From NCBI RefSeq assembly GCF_001682865.1, contig NZ_MAQX01000001.1, positions 1,307,290 through 1,371,289 on the forward strand: DNA of 64,000 nucleotides, in the 5' to 3' direction. Positions 9,123-17,361 of this stretch are shown here, piece by piece; within the stretch, counting starts at the first letter, position 1, and every line of letters begins with the position of its first letter. Origin of the DNA: Bacillus sp. FJAT-26390 (GTDB lineage Bacteria; Bacillota; Bacilli; Paenibacillales; Paenibacillaceae). The notes under the pieces were generated by a model. The model searched no databases and was not told the origin of the DNA. It worked only from the letters and a program-made list of their open reading frames with translations. The translations under genes were made by a program, and so were the position numbers.

Positions 9123-10094
9123 TTAGAACAACCCCGATCCTGTAGCGCGTCTTGCACCAAAATTGGCTAGCAGTATTAAAACTAGATTAATCAATGAATT
9201 AAACAAGCCGACAGCCGCCGAGAAGCTGTAATTCGCTTGAATCAAGCCGACTTTGTAAACATAGGTCGATATGATTTCGGAAGCGCTCGTATTCAGCGGA
9301 TTTTGCAGCAAATATACCTTCTCAAAACCGATATTCAGCAGCTGACCCATGTTCAGGACCAAAAGCAGCACCATGATCGGCATAATGCTCGGCAGATCGA
9401 TATGGATAATTTTTTGCAGCCGGCTGGCGCCGTCGAGCTTAGAAGCCTCGTATAGCTGCGGGTTGACTCCGGCAAGGGCGGCGATATAAATAATGGCGCT
9501 GTACCCCATGTACTGCCAAACGTCAGATAACACGAAGATGGTCTTGAACATGGACGGCTCGCCGATGAAATTGACGGAATCAAAGCCAAGCGCGGTACGC
9601 ACATGATCAATTACGCCGATGCGCGGTGCCAAGAAAAGCAAAATCATCGAAACCATCACGACGGTAGAGATGAAGTACGGCGCATAGGTGACCATTTGAA
9701 CGGTACGCTTGAAGAAGCCGTTTTTTAATTCATTGATCATAAGCGCCAAGATGATGGGAGCCGGAAATCCAACTGCCAGCGTGTACAAGCTTAGAAACAA
9801 CGTGTTCTTAATGAGAAGCCAAAAATTCGGATGGTTGAAAAACGCTTCGAAATGTTTGAAGCCTACCCAAGGGCTGCCCCAGATGCCTGCCTTCGCGCTT
9901 AAATCCTTAAACGCGATTTGAACACCTAAAATCGGAACGTATTTGAATAGAACAAAATAAACGAGCGGCAGCAGGATCAAGAGATAGAGCTGCCAATGCC
10001 TTTGCATCTTTCTGACGATTTCGGTTCGAACCGTCCGCTTGATGGGTTCTGTCGGCATGCGTGCCGCGGCTGGAATTGAGGTCATGTTGGACAC
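9123..10094 (-). CDS. Carbohydrate ABC importer permease (LplB-like)
   Basis: A 323-residue permease of the LplB group and the first gene of the transport/catabolic run. After a charged cytoplasmic head come WQLYLLILLPLVYFVLFKY and further spans, with the EAA motif EASKLDGASRLQKI near residue 220. Translation probably begins at GTG (10094), which has AAGGAGG nine bases upstream; an in-frame ATG at 10085 is too far from that site. A possible promoter lies at 10138-10167, after the regulator gene. It forms the heterodimeric channel with the LplC-like protein. Confidence 0.92.
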   Translation of the reverse strand: MSNMTSIPAAARMPTEPIKRTVRTEIVRKMQRHWQLYLLILLPLVYFVLFKYVPILGVQIAFKDLSAKAGIWGSPWVGFKHFEAFFNHPNFWLLIKNTLFLSLYTLAVGFPAPIILALMINELKNGFFKRTVQMVTYAPYFISTVVMVSMILLFLAPRIGVIDHVRTALGFDSVNFIGEPSMFKTIFVLSDVWQYMGYSAIIYIAALAGVNPQLYEASKLDGASRLQKIIHIDLPSIMPIMVLLLVLNMGQLLNIGFEKVYLLQNPLNTSASEIISTYVYKVGLIQANYSFSAAVGLFNSLINLVLILLANFGARRATGSGLF

Positions 10095-10137
10095 CTCGCA
10101 ACGCCTCCTTGTGACTATGGATTGGTTTGTTGGGGCA

Positions 10138-10167
10138 ACTATACCCCACGAAACCGCAGCCCGGCAA
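10138..10167 (-). promoter_or_regulatory. Possible promoter of the importer operon
   Basis: On the minus strand TTGCCG and TATAGT are separated by 18 bases, about 45 bases before the GTG start of the LplB-like gene. The -10 match is good and the -35 match modest. The gap between the regulator and importer genes (156 bases) has room for it. Confidence 0.35.
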
Positions 10168-10250
10168 TTTACAAGATTCCGGCGGTATACAAAAATCGGA
10201 CCGAGCCAGGGCGGCGCGATCCGACTGTTTTCTATACCATTTTCCTAGTC

Positions 10251-12482
10251 TTAACCGGACTTTTCCTTGCGGTAATCGCCCGGCGGCACGCCAACTACCC
10301 GCTTGAAGACCCTGTTAAATGAAACCGGATTCAAATAACCGACCGTCCGCCCGATTTCCTGAACGCTCATCTCCTTTTCCAGCAGAAGCTGCTTCGCGAG
10401 CTCTACCCTTCGATGAATGAGGAAATCGATAAACTTGATATTGAATTGCTCCTTGAACAGCGAGCTGACGTTTTTGGAAGGAATATCGAACTGCTGGCTT
10501 AAATGGATAAGCGAAAGATCAGGATTGAATACATGCTCTTCAATATACAGTTTCATCTTCAGGGCAATTTCTGCCGCCCCGCCTCTGCTTGCTTTCTCCG
10601 AAATGACATATTCAAGCTTCTCCATAATGCCCAAAATCTCTTCCTGGACATCCTCCAGCGTTTCGAATTGATCGATAACATCCTTCATGATCGCTTTGTT
10701 CGTCTCCATAATTTCGTCGTTAAGGATGGTGCCGTGCACATGCTCAAACAAATAAAACACGAAATAATTGAGCAAATTAACCATATCCTCACGCTTCAGC
10801 TTATTTTGCTTGAACTGCTCAAACAGCGTGAAGTATTTCAACCGCCATTCCGGCTCCATCAGCCGGAACGCATAAATGAGATTGCGAATTTGCTCAAGCT
10901 GGTTATACAGCTCGAAGGAGGTTCCCGTCTCAGTCTCCCAATACCCGATCGTGCGGTTATTTCCGAACACCAGCCTGAAATTAACGGCTTCAATCGCATT
11001 CTTATATGAAGACTTGAGCATGGCGACCGAATCGGTCGTTTGCCCGATTCCGAATGTGGCCGTGAACGGCAAATTGGCTCTGATCCACTGAAGCGCATTG
11101 TCTGAAACCTTAAGAATGCTGTCCATTAGCTGATTCTCGTCGGCCTCTTGCACATAGATGAAGCCGCACATTTCTTTATCGTTCACCCATTCGCTCCAGC
11201 TGGAGAGTCCGTACCTCTGGATAAGCTCCATGTACATATTTTGAATAATAAACCGAAACAGGATCATATCCTGCTCCCGGTATCTCGACAATACGTCTGA
11301 ATATTTGTCTATCGAAATGACGATGACGGATGACTTGCGGAAGCCGCCCGTAAAGCCATGGCGCTCCATCTCCGCATTCCATTCCGCATTGGCAAGCGAT
11401 CTAGACCCGTTCATCACCTCAACGAAAATCGACTTTTTGCGGTAGCCGCTATTCAGATCGGATTGGGACTTGAACAAATTGAAGCGCTGGACCAAGGAAT
11501 CGACGGTTGATTCGATATAATGGAACTCGTTCCGCTCAGCAGCGCTCTGCTCGCCTGAGGCATGGGAGATTTTATCCAGCTTCGAAATAAGCGCGCGCAG
11601 AGGCTTGTAATTACGGTTCGTCATATATACGATCGAGAGCATGCCGATAACAGCGACGACGAGGGCGAGAATGATCCATACGCTCGAGAAGGTTTGCAGC
11701 AGCGTAAAGCTGCTTCCTTTCTCCAGCCCGCTTTCATAGGTCCAGCCCGTGTAATCCGATACGATCGTTGAAATCGCTTTTCGCCTCTCCGAATTCTCTT
11801 TCACCGGGTTGAAAACCGGCTCGTTGTCTTTGCCCATTATCGTAACGTAACTGGCGGTTTGGTCCATCTTTTGCGATACCAGCCCTTCAAGCGAGCTTGC
11901 CCGCACGTTAATGATGATTAGGCCGCTTTCGCCGCGGCTCGTCAAATATTTACGCGCAAGCGAAACGACCGGCTCCTCTCTTGATGCATGAAATTCTTTG
12001 AATGGCCGTACATTCGTCCAGTGGTAGGAGTAATTATCCTGCCTCAGCTGGTCCACGAAGGCTTTGTCCGAGAACTGCTCAAGCGGCGACACCGTATTGG
12101 AGCTAAGCACGAAGCCGTCCCGTTCCCTAACTAAATAAATGGAATGGATGCTTTGGTAAAGCTGCTTCATATTATTGAATTCCTTAGTCATTTGGTACGT
12201 AAAAAAAACAGACGGCTGCCCCTCTTGGTCAAAATAATCGAGCATATTAAATTCGTCCGATTTGCTGCGCGTCTGAATCGTCACCATCATATGGTCGATC
12301 GACTGCAGAGGCTGCTCAACCGTCTGAACAATCTGATTGTTAACGCTTGCGTAAATATGCTCGGTATCCTTCTGTGCACGCTCCGTCAGCACCTGAAAAA
12401 AGATGAAAAACAAAAATGAGATCATTAGAAAGAAAACCGGCATATAAGAAAAAAGCAGGCGGTAGTACCACGTTTTGCTCAT
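10251..12482 (-). CDS. Membrane-bound AraC-family regulator with extracellular sensor
   Basis: A protein of 743 residues with a membrane span near the N-terminus (LLFSYMPVFFLMISFLFFIF), an extracellular sensor region of about 240 residues, a second span (VWIILALVVAVIGMLSIVYM), a long cytoplasmic linker and a C-terminal double helix-turn-helix of AraC type ending VSFNRVFKRVVGVPPGDYRK. Such one-component regulators in paenibacilli sit beside LplABC importers and sense sugar, or the loaded binding protein, outside the cell. The start at 12482 is preferred because GGAG lies nine bases before it; an in-frame ATG at 12497 has no spaced ribosome binding site. A cre site lies just upstream. It probably activates the importer operon. 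Confidence 0.9.
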   Translation of the reverse strand: MSKTWYYRLLFSYMPVFFLMISFLFFIFFQVLTERAQKDTEHIYASVNNQIVQTVEQPLQSIDHMMVTIQTRSKSDEFNMLDYFDQEGQPSVFFTYQMTKEFNNMKQLYQSIHSIYLVRERDGFVLSSNTVSPLEQFSDKAFVDQLRQDNYSYHWTNVRPFKEFHASREEPVVSLARKYLTSRGESGLIIINVRASSLEGLVSQKMDQTASYVTIMGKDNEPVFNPVKENSERRKAISTIVSDYTGWTYESGLEKGSSFTLLQTFSSVWIILALVVAVIGMLSIVYMTNRNYKPLRALISKLDKISHASGEQSAAERNEFHYIESTVDSLVQRFNLFKSQSDLNSGYRKKSIFVEVMNGSRSLANAEWNAEMERHGFTGGFRKSSVIVISIDKYSDVLSRYREQDMILFRFIIQNMYMELIQRYGLSSWSEWVNDKEMCGFIYVQEADENQLMDSILKVSDNALQWIRANLPFTATFGIGQTTDSVAMLKSSYKNAIEAVNFRLVFGNNRTIGYWETETGTSFELYNQLEQIRNLIYAFRLMEPEWRLKYFTLFEQFKQNKLKREDMVNLLNYFVFYLFEHVHGTILNDEIMETNKAIMKDVIDQFETLEDVQEEILGIMEKLEYVISEKASRGGAAEIALKMKLYIEEHVFNPDLSLIHLSQQFDIPSKNVSSLFKEQFNIKFIDFLIHRRVELAKQLLLEKEMSVQEIGRTVGYLNPVSFNRVFKRVVGVPPGDYRKEKSG

Positions 12483-12519
12483 TTTTTTCATCTCCATCCC
12501 TATAGATATCCCATTTATC

Positions 12520-12533
12520 TGTAAGCGCTTTCG
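12520..12533 (-). promoter_or_regulatory. cre (CcpA) site
   Basis: Read on the minus strand the site is CGAAAGCGCTTACA, matching the Bacillus cre consensus TGWAARCGYTWNCW at 13 of 14 positions. It lies about 38 bases before the start codon of the membrane-bound AraC regulator. A possible promoter (TTGTAA, 18 bases, TAATAT) lies further upstream, so CcpA would act as a downstream block and place the sugar cluster under glucose repression. Confidence 0.7.
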
Positions 12534-12581
12534 AAAAACGACAAGCCTTATGCATTCATATTAACAAGACAATGTGATGGG

Positions 12582-13412
12582 TTACAATGGAAATTGAGAC
12601 CTTTCTTCAGCTTGCTCCGACTGTTTGGCGTAAGCACGGGGACTTTTCCCCATCCGCTCGCGGAACAGCAAGGCGAAATGGCTGTAATTATGAAACCCAA
12701 CGTCGTAAGCCGCTTCTGTAACGTTTCGGCCGGAGTGCCTAATGAGCATTGCCGCTTGCCGAATTCTCATGTCGTTGATCGTCTTCACGATCGTTAGCCC
12801 TGTTTCTTCCTTAAACAGATGAGATAACCTCGAAGGGGATAATCCCACCGATTGGGCGATATCTTCAATCCGAATCGTTTCTCGCATATGTCTGGATAAA
12901 TAGTGCAGCGTCTCCTCCACTCTCGGATCGCCTTTCCTCTCGCACCGTTCTGCAAGGAGCAGCAGAATTCCCCGAATTTCATTCTCGCATAACGGTTCCC
13001 AGTGTGTGCGCTGCTCCCTTGAATCTTGAATGACATTTTTAAGCGCCTGATAGACCCGTTCCTGCAGCCCCGCTTTCCCGAGCGATATTTTTATAAGCTC
13101 CTCGGAAGGCAAGTAACTCGTTTCAATCATAGTCGGAAAATGGGCCCAAATGAAATTCCATCTGCTTCCCGGAACTGTTCCGTATCGGTGGGGGACACCG
13201 CTTCGCAATATTGCAACTTCACCATCTGAGCAGATTTCTTCTCCTGCTGGTGTTTGGAAATATCCCTTACCTTCAAGCGTATACGTAATAAGCCAATCCG
13301 ACATGCCCGAAGGACGGCTGGTCATATATCGGTCCGATTCATTAAAGTGTCCGGCAAAAATCGTGCCATAAGCCGGAGCATCATAGTTTTCCAAACGATC
13401 AAACCCCGTCAA
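12582..13412 (-). CDS. AraC-family regulator with cupin sensor domain
   Basis: A 276-residue soluble AraC regulator. The N-terminal half is a cupin-type ligand pocket (ITYTLEGKGYFQTPAGEE, VAILRSGVPHRYG), and the C-terminal half has two helix-turn-helix motifs (IEDIAQSVGLSPSRLSHLF and VTEAAYDVGFHNYSHFALLF). The start is TTG at 13412, supported by GGAGGAGG seven bases upstream. It is encoded immediately upstream of the membrane-bound regulator on the same strand and is therefore probably part of the sugar cluster's control. The inducer is unknown. Confidence 0.9.
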   Translation of the reverse strand: MTGFDRLENYDAPAYGTIFAGHFNESDRYMTSRPSGMSDWLITYTLEGKGYFQTPAGEEICSDGEVAILRSGVPHRYGTVPGSRWNFIWAHFPTMIETSYLPSEELIKISLGKAGLQERVYQALKNVIQDSREQRTHWEPLCENEIRGILLLLAERCERKGDPRVEETLHYLSRHMRETIRIEDIAQSVGLSPSRLSHLFKEETGLTIVKTINDMRIRQAAMLIRHSGRNVTEAAYDVGFHNYSHFALLFRERMGKSPRAYAKQSEQAEERSQFPL

Positions 13413-13478
13413 GCAAACTCCTCCTCCGCCTTTTCTCCTAGCATACCGTCAAGAAATCCTCGCGGCAATGGCTGCTAG

Positions 13479-13508
13479 TTGCGATTTTGTATCTCCCATT
13501 GATATAAT
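13479..13508 (+). promoter_or_regulatory. Sigma-A-type promoter before AraC gene
   Basis: TTGCGA and a perfect TATAAT are spaced by 18 bases, placing transcription start near 13515, which supports 13549 rather than an upstream codon as the translation start of the following gene. Confidence 0.55.
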
Positions 13509-13548
13509 GCGGCTAGAACAATATTACCTTGCCAAAGAGGTGGAATCC

Positions 13549-14364
13549 ATGTCTTTCCTTTCGCTTGGCCTCTCTATTTCCGATATCGGACATGCTACAG
13601 CCGGATCTATCGTGTATCCGCCAGGAGGTCGCCTTGGTCCCCGGATTCAGCAGGATGTCCAGCTCGTTATGTTATATACGGGCGAAATGAGTGTTGAAAT
13701 CGACGGAAAAATGTTAAGCATCGGCCCCGGCCATGTCGCGCTGCTTAAGCCGGGCTGCGAGGAAAACTTCACCTTCTCGCGAACCGAAGAAACCTGGCAT
13801 CGCTGGATAGCCGTACATTTAAACGATCTGTCAGAACCTGCACGGCAGGCGCTTGATCAGCTTCCTGCAAGCCTGCCGCTTACGGAGGAAATGAATCGGC
13901 TGCTCGATCTTATGCTGAACGTCCAGCGCTATGCGCAGGCGGAAGACCCGGCCGTCGTCAGTCTAGGCTTGGCCGCTCTTTATCTTTATCCTACCGAGTC
14001 GAGAAGAGCGCTGCTGCAGAAGGAGAAGCATCCTGCCATTTATCAGGTGTTATCCCTAATCCATGAGCGTTACATGGAAGAATTGACGCTTGCCATGCTC
14101 GCAAGCCAAGCCGGGTTGTCTCCCGAACATTTGGTTAGGCTGTTCAAGCAGGACGAGCAGACAACGCCCATCGCCTATTTGTGGAGCTACCGGATCGGCA
14201 AAGCTATCGAGCTGTTAACCAGCACCGGATTAAACGTAACCGAAATTTCGCATCGCTGCGGCTTCAAGACCTCACATCATTTTGCAAGAATGGTCAAGCA
14301 ATCCACTGGTCGTACCGCATCCGAAATAAGGCGAATGTCATGGAGCGGCATGCGCAAATTTTGA
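13549..14364 (+). CDS. AraC-family regulator
   Basis: A 271-residue regulator with an N-terminal cupin-like domain (LVMLYTGEMSVEIDGK, IGPGHVALLKPG) and a C-terminal AraC helix-turn-helix pair (LAMLASQAGLSPEHLVRLF, VTEISHRCGFKTSHHFARM). The ATG at 13549 follows AAAGAGGTGG and lies downstream of a good promoter. It is transcribed away from the sugar cluster, back to back with the other AraC/cupin gene (about 136 bases between starts). It may therefore control either itself and that gene or a distant target. The ligand is not known. Confidence 0.88.
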   Translation: MSFLSLGLSISDIGHATAGSIVYPPGGRLGPRIQQDVQLVMLYTGEMSVEIDGKMLSIGPGHVALLKPGCEENFTFSRTEETWHRWIAVHLNDLSEPARQALDQLPASLPLTEEMNRLLDLMLNVQRYAQAEDPAVVSLGLAALYLYPTESRRALLQKEKHPAIYQVLSLIHERYMEELTLAMLASQAGLSPEHLVRLFKQDEQTTPIAYLWSYRIGKAIELLTSTGLNVTEISHRCGFKTSHHFARMVKQSTGRTASEIRRMSWSGMRKF

Positions 14365-14382
14365 CGCTTAATATGTAATACG

Positions 14383-14395
14383 GTAACAATGTCAC
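14383..14395 (+). promoter_or_regulatory. Crp/Fnr-type palindrome before the regulator gene
   Basis: GTAAC-AAT-GTCAC forms a near-perfect inverted repeat whose other strand reads GTGAC-ATT-GTTAC. Its centre is 30 bases before an extended -10 element (TGGTAAAAT, 14416-14424), i.e. near -41 from the expected start. The same motif and geometry occur before the DUF2892 gene. Inferred to be the binding site of the Crp/Fnr protein encoded at 14466-15137. Confidence 0.55.
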
Positions 14396-14415
14396 AGAAA
14401 CGAGTCCGTTATGTA

Positions 14416-14424
14416 TGGTAAAAT
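14416..14424 (+). promoter_or_regulatory. Extended -10 promoter of the Crp/Fnr gene
   Basis: TGG followed by TAAAAT is an extended -10 element. No good -35 box stands 17 bases upstream, which fits an activator-dependent promoter with the palindrome at about -41. Confidence 0.45.
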
Positions 14425-14465
14425 ACAGCTGCCATGAAGACCCATTTTGCAAGGAGATGAAGTCG

Positions 14466-15137
14466 GTGAGTTTAACCGTGCATGCCTGCATTCCGCAAAT
14501 TATTTCTCTATTTCCATGCTTATCCGATATTAGTGAACAAGATTGGAGCATTAAAGGAATTGAAGTGCTCGAAATATCGCCGAATTTCGTGTTCCACGAA
14601 GGGCAGTTTTTGGAGCATGCGGTTATGCTTCTGGAAGGTACCGTCCGAATGTACAAAATTAGCTCCAGCGGCAGAGAAATAACGCTTTATCGAATCAATG
14701 GCGGGGAATGCTGTCCACTGATGACGTCCAGCATTTTAGGCGAGAGCGAATATGAAGCTTCTGCTTGTATCGAAAAACCATGCCGCGCCCTATTGATACC
14801 TGTATCGACTTTCCGGGACTGGATGGATAAGTATCGGAATTTTCGCCAGTTTATGTTTAAATCTTTTGCCAATCGAATAATCATCATGTCGAATCTGCTG
14901 GATAGCATACATTTCAAATCCATTCGCGGGCGCATTGCGGAGTATTTGATTCAGTCCGCGGACGGCAGCGGAAACGTAATGATTACTCATGATAGGTTGT
15001 CGATTGAGCTCGGAACTGCCCGAGAGGTCATTAGCCGCACGCTGAAAATGCTTGAAAAGGATGAGCTGATTTTGCTCTCCCGGGGCAAAATATCGATTAT
15101 CGATCATAAAGCGCTTGAACATTATTTGGAATCATAG
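14466..15137 (+). CDS. Crp/Fnr-family transcription regulator
   Basis: A 223-residue cyclic-nucleotide-binding-fold regulator. The beta-roll (LLEGTVRMYKISSSGREITL) is followed by a dimerisation helix and a winged helix with the recognition motif LGTAREVISRTLKMLEKDEL. The N-terminal part has several cysteines (HACIPQ, FPCLSD, GECCPLM), which might sense redox or reactive species; this is inference. The GTG at 14466 is favoured by AAGGAG nine bases before it; the ATG at 14415 precedes any ribosome binding site. It is followed by a DUF2892 membrane protein gene, a frequent neighbour of Crp/Fnr and rhodanese genes. Two matching palindromes suggest autoregulation and control of that neighbour. Confidence 0.88.
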   Translation: MSLTVHACIPQIISLFPCLSDISEQDWSIKGIEVLEISPNFVFHEGQFLEHAVMLLEGTVRMYKISSSGREITLYRINGGECCPLMTSSILGESEYEASACIEKPCRALLIPVSTFRDWMDKYRNFRQFMFKSFANRIIIMSNLLDSIHFKSIRGRIAEYLIQSADGSGNVMITHDRLSIELGTAREVISRTLKMLEKDELILLSRGKISIIDHKALEHYLES

Positions 15138-15203
15138 TCCTCGCCAACATCAACCTCGACCAATCTGTTTTACTCTTCGCTAAAACCAGACTAATTTTTC
15201 TAT

Positions 15204-15216
15204 GTGACTTAGTTAC
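15204..15216 (+). promoter_or_regulatory. Crp/Fnr-type palindrome before the DUF2892 gene
   Basis: TGTGAC-TTA-GTTAC, centred near 15210, is 29 bases before an extended -10 element (TGATATGAT, 15236-15244), which puts it near -41 as in class II activator promoters. It repeats the site before the Crp/Fnr gene in inverted form. Confidence 0.55.
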
Positions 15217-15286
15217 GGTTTCTTGGGCTGCGCCTTGATATGATCAGGACTGTAGAGAATAACAAACCGAAACGGAGGAACAAGCA

Positions 15287-15478
15287 ATGAAAAATGTAGG
15301 CGGAGCCGATCGTATGATACGCATTCTATTAGGAATTGCGTTTTTGTCGCTTTTCTATTTTTTGGGCGGGTACTGGAAGCTGTTCGGCCTTATCGCCCTG
15401 CCTTTGCTACTCACTGGCCTGATGCAGAGATGCGGTATAAATAAACTGCTCGGCCGCAACACATGCCGGATTGGCTAG
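15287..15478 (+). CDS. DUF2892 (YgaP-like) membrane protein
   Basis: A 63-residue protein beginning MKNVGGADRMIRILLGIA, the signature of DUF2892 proteins, with two membrane spans and a basic tail. In YgaP-type proteins this domain anchors a rhodanese; here it is stand-alone. The ATG has GGAGG eight bases upstream. It is preceded by its own promoter with a Crp/Fnr-type site and followed by a strong terminator, so it is probably a single-gene unit activated by the upstream regulator. Its role, perhaps in sulfur or redox physiology, is not established. Confidence 0.85.
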   Translation: MKNVGGADRMIRILLGIAFLSLFYFLGGYWKLFGLIALPLLLTGLMQRCGINKLLGRNTCRIG

Positions 15479-15520
15479 ACTATCAGACAAGTCTTGCAAT
15501 TTACTTACACGGGCGAAACT

Positions 15521-15576
15521 ATCCCTCTCAAAGCGCTGCTCCTATTGGCAGCAGCTTCAAGAGGGATATCTTTTTT
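15521..15576 (+). terminator. Rho-independent terminator
   Basis: ATCCCTCT pairs with AGAGGGAT around an inner GCTGC/GCAGC stem, followed by a T-run. It ends the DUF2892 transcript. Confidence 0.8.
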
Positions 15577-15665
15577 ATAAATAACTTTCCATCGTAAGAC
15601 CTGCGGCTCTAGATAATTTGAACGGGAATTGTAAAATGAGAACAGCCTAACTCATGTAAAGTAGA

Positions 15666-15694
15666 TTTACATAAAACGTTGTATGGCATATAAT
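15666..15694 (+). promoter_or_regulatory. Sigma-A promoter of the NTF2-like gene
   Basis: TTTACA and a perfect TATAAT are separated by 17 bases, giving a start near 15701 and a 5' leader of about 60 bases before the TTG start codon. Confidence 0.6.
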
Positions 15695-15762
15695 AACATG
15701 ATACATATTTTGCATACTTCACATATTTTTTACAATTGATAAACATAAAGGAGCGGGATATT

Positions 15763-16191
15763 TTGATTCATGTTCAATCCGGAGAACTAAAGCTGATATG
15801 CGCTGAAGATTGCGGCAACTCGCCAAAAAAAAAGCTGCTCAAGGATTTTAACATCGCTTTTGCTAATTACGATATAGACTTTATTCGTGAGAACATTTCG
15901 GAGGAGATGTGCTGGAATTTAGTCGGCGAGCAGCTGCTCATCAAAGGGAAGGTTCCTGTCGTCGAGACGCTGAAAGTCATGAAGAAAAACAAAGTGAGCG
16001 AACTTTCGATCACGCACATCATTACACACGGGAATACCGGGGCTGCCAACGGCTTTATCAAATATGAAAATAACAAAAGCTATGCTTTTTGTAATGTGTA
16101 TCTTTTCAGCGGCGCGGGTAAAAATGCAAAAATAAAAGAAATAACTTCCTATGTACTCGAACACGATGTGCCCAACAGCCCGACGGCTTGA
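15763..16191 (+). CDS. NTF2-like (SnoaL-type) protein
   Basis: A 142-residue protein with the shape of a nuclear-transport-factor-2-like cone: a helical start (LKDFNIAFANYDIDFIRENI), ISEEMCWNLVGEQLLIKGK, and late strands ending in KIKEITSYVLEHD. Such domains occur in small enzymes and ligand-binding proteins and rarely reveal a substrate. The start is TTG at 15763, because AAAGGAG lies nine bases before it; the nearby ATG at 15770 is out of frame. It has its own promoter and is a single-gene unit. Fold assignment is by motif pattern only. Confidence 0.72.
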   Translation: MIHVQSGELKLICAEDCGNSPKKKLLKDFNIAFANYDIDFIRENISEEMCWNLVGEQLLIKGKVPVVETLKVMKKNKVSELSITHIITHGNTGAANGFIKYENNKSYAFCNVYLFSGAGKNAKIKEITSYVLEHDVPNSPTA

Positions 16192-16209
16192 TCCAATTTT
16201 CAAATAATA

Positions 16210-16235
16210 GCCGCTTAATCTCTAGATTATGCGGC
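16210..16235. terminator. Hairpin between convergent genes
   Basis: GCCGC pairs with GCGGC around an AATC/GATT inner stem between two convergent genes. There is no clear T-run on either side, so its function as terminator is uncertain. Confidence 0.35.
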
Positions 16236-16268
16236 ATTCAACCATCCCTATCCCGTTATCTACTCAGC

Positions 16269-17141
16269 TTACTTTTTTAAGATTGGTATCCATATCTCGC
16301 TTCTAAAAACGGGTGAGCTTACATCTTTATGCTCGTTCCACAAAATCTCCGGCCCCTCGGCTTGCTCGTAATTGGTGGATGGGAACCATTCGGAATAGAT
16401 GCGTCCCCAAATCTCTTGCAGCGCAGCAGGAAAAGGTCCGGCCGCTTCAAATACCGCCCATGTCAATGCAGGCACCTCAAGCTGCGACAGGTTAGCTGGA
16501 CATTCGTTAGAGGTTGCGACACCGATATAATGATCAAGCTCCCCTCTTTCCTCCATTCTGCCTTCAGAAAAGTTAGTGGAGGCGCTTAGCAGCCCCATCG
16601 GTGCCACATTTGATAAACCTTTTAGCGTCGTTATCGTTTCTTCATTCAAGCTTTTCCACATCGAGGCAATTTCCTGATTAACGCCATGGAATACAATCGG
16701 GACTCTTTTTTTAATTCCGATCACACGAAAAGCCTCTTTTTCTTCGATTCTGTAATTCATCTCAATGCCTCCCTTAATCGTTAATTGAAAGCTCATCCGC
16801 GGAAAGGCTCTTAGCGGTTGACCATTGTTTTTTGCATCGGTAGGTGTGATCCCGTGTAAGCCTTGAAATGCTCGTGTAAACGAGTCCGGTGAGCTGTAAC
16901 CGTACTTAATTGCAAGATCGATAATTCTAACATTGCTGTTTGTCAGCTCCAAAGCGGCAAGAGTTAGCCGCCTGCGGCGTATATACTCCGATAGCGATAC
17001 GCCCGCAAGGAACGAGAACATTCTCTTAAAATGATATTCCGAGCAAAAGGCTCGCCTTGCAGCTTCTTTAAAGTCAATCTCTTCCGTTAGGCTGGCTTCA
17101 ATATAATTCAATGCCTGATTCATGTTCTCAAGTAAATTCAT
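16269..17141 (-). CDS. AraC-family regulator with GyrI-like domain
   Basis: A 290-residue protein. The N-terminus is an AraC double helix-turn-helix ([39 protein letters not shown]) and the C-terminal part is a GyrI-like/effector-binding domain ([19 protein letters not shown] to SEIWIPI). This Rob/SoxS-like order, DNA binding first and multidrug-like pocket second, is usual for regulators that bind hydrophobic compounds. The start at 17141 has AAAGGAGG six bases upstream; reading further to 17210 has none. It is divergent from the VOC-domain gene, a possible target. Confidence 0.9.
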   Translation of the reverse strand: MNLLENMNQALNYIEASLTEEIDFKEAARRAFCSEYHFKRMFSFLAGVSLSEYIRRRRLTLAALELTNSNVRIIDLAIKYGYSSPDSFTRAFQGLHGITPTDAKNNGQPLRAFPRMSFQLTIKGGIEMNYRIEEKEAFRVIGIKKRVPIVFHGVNQEIASMWKSLNEETITTLKGLSNVAPMGLLSASTNFSEGRMEERGELDHYIGVATSNECPANLSQLEVPALTWAVFEAAGPFPAALQEIWGRIYSEWFPSTNYEQAEGPEILWNEHKDVSSPVFRSEIWIPILKK

Positions 17142-17285
17142 GTCAAACCTCCTTTCCACACCATTAGAATAACAAAAGCTGCATGCCTCGATCCGACATT
17201 CCGTGCACAATAACGATGGGTCTATGACAGCTGCCGCAGAATACTATCTTCAGCCTTATTTACACAAAGATATGAAATCGTATAT

Positions 17286-17313
17286 TTGAATTGCTACTTG
17301 TAAATGATACAAT
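17286..17313 (+). promoter_or_regulatory. Promoter of the VOC gene
   Basis: TTGAAT and TACAAT, spaced 16 bases, with TGA extending the -10 element. The start would be near 17320, about 40 bases before the ATG. Confidence 0.5.
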
Positions 17314-17361
17314 AGGAAAGCAAAGAAACTATCAAAACAAATCGTTCGAGGAGTGAAACAA

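Noticed and set aside
10503-11009. 168-residue plus-strand frame
   Set aside because: Lies entirely opposite the AraC regulator; no ribosome binding site and no family signal.
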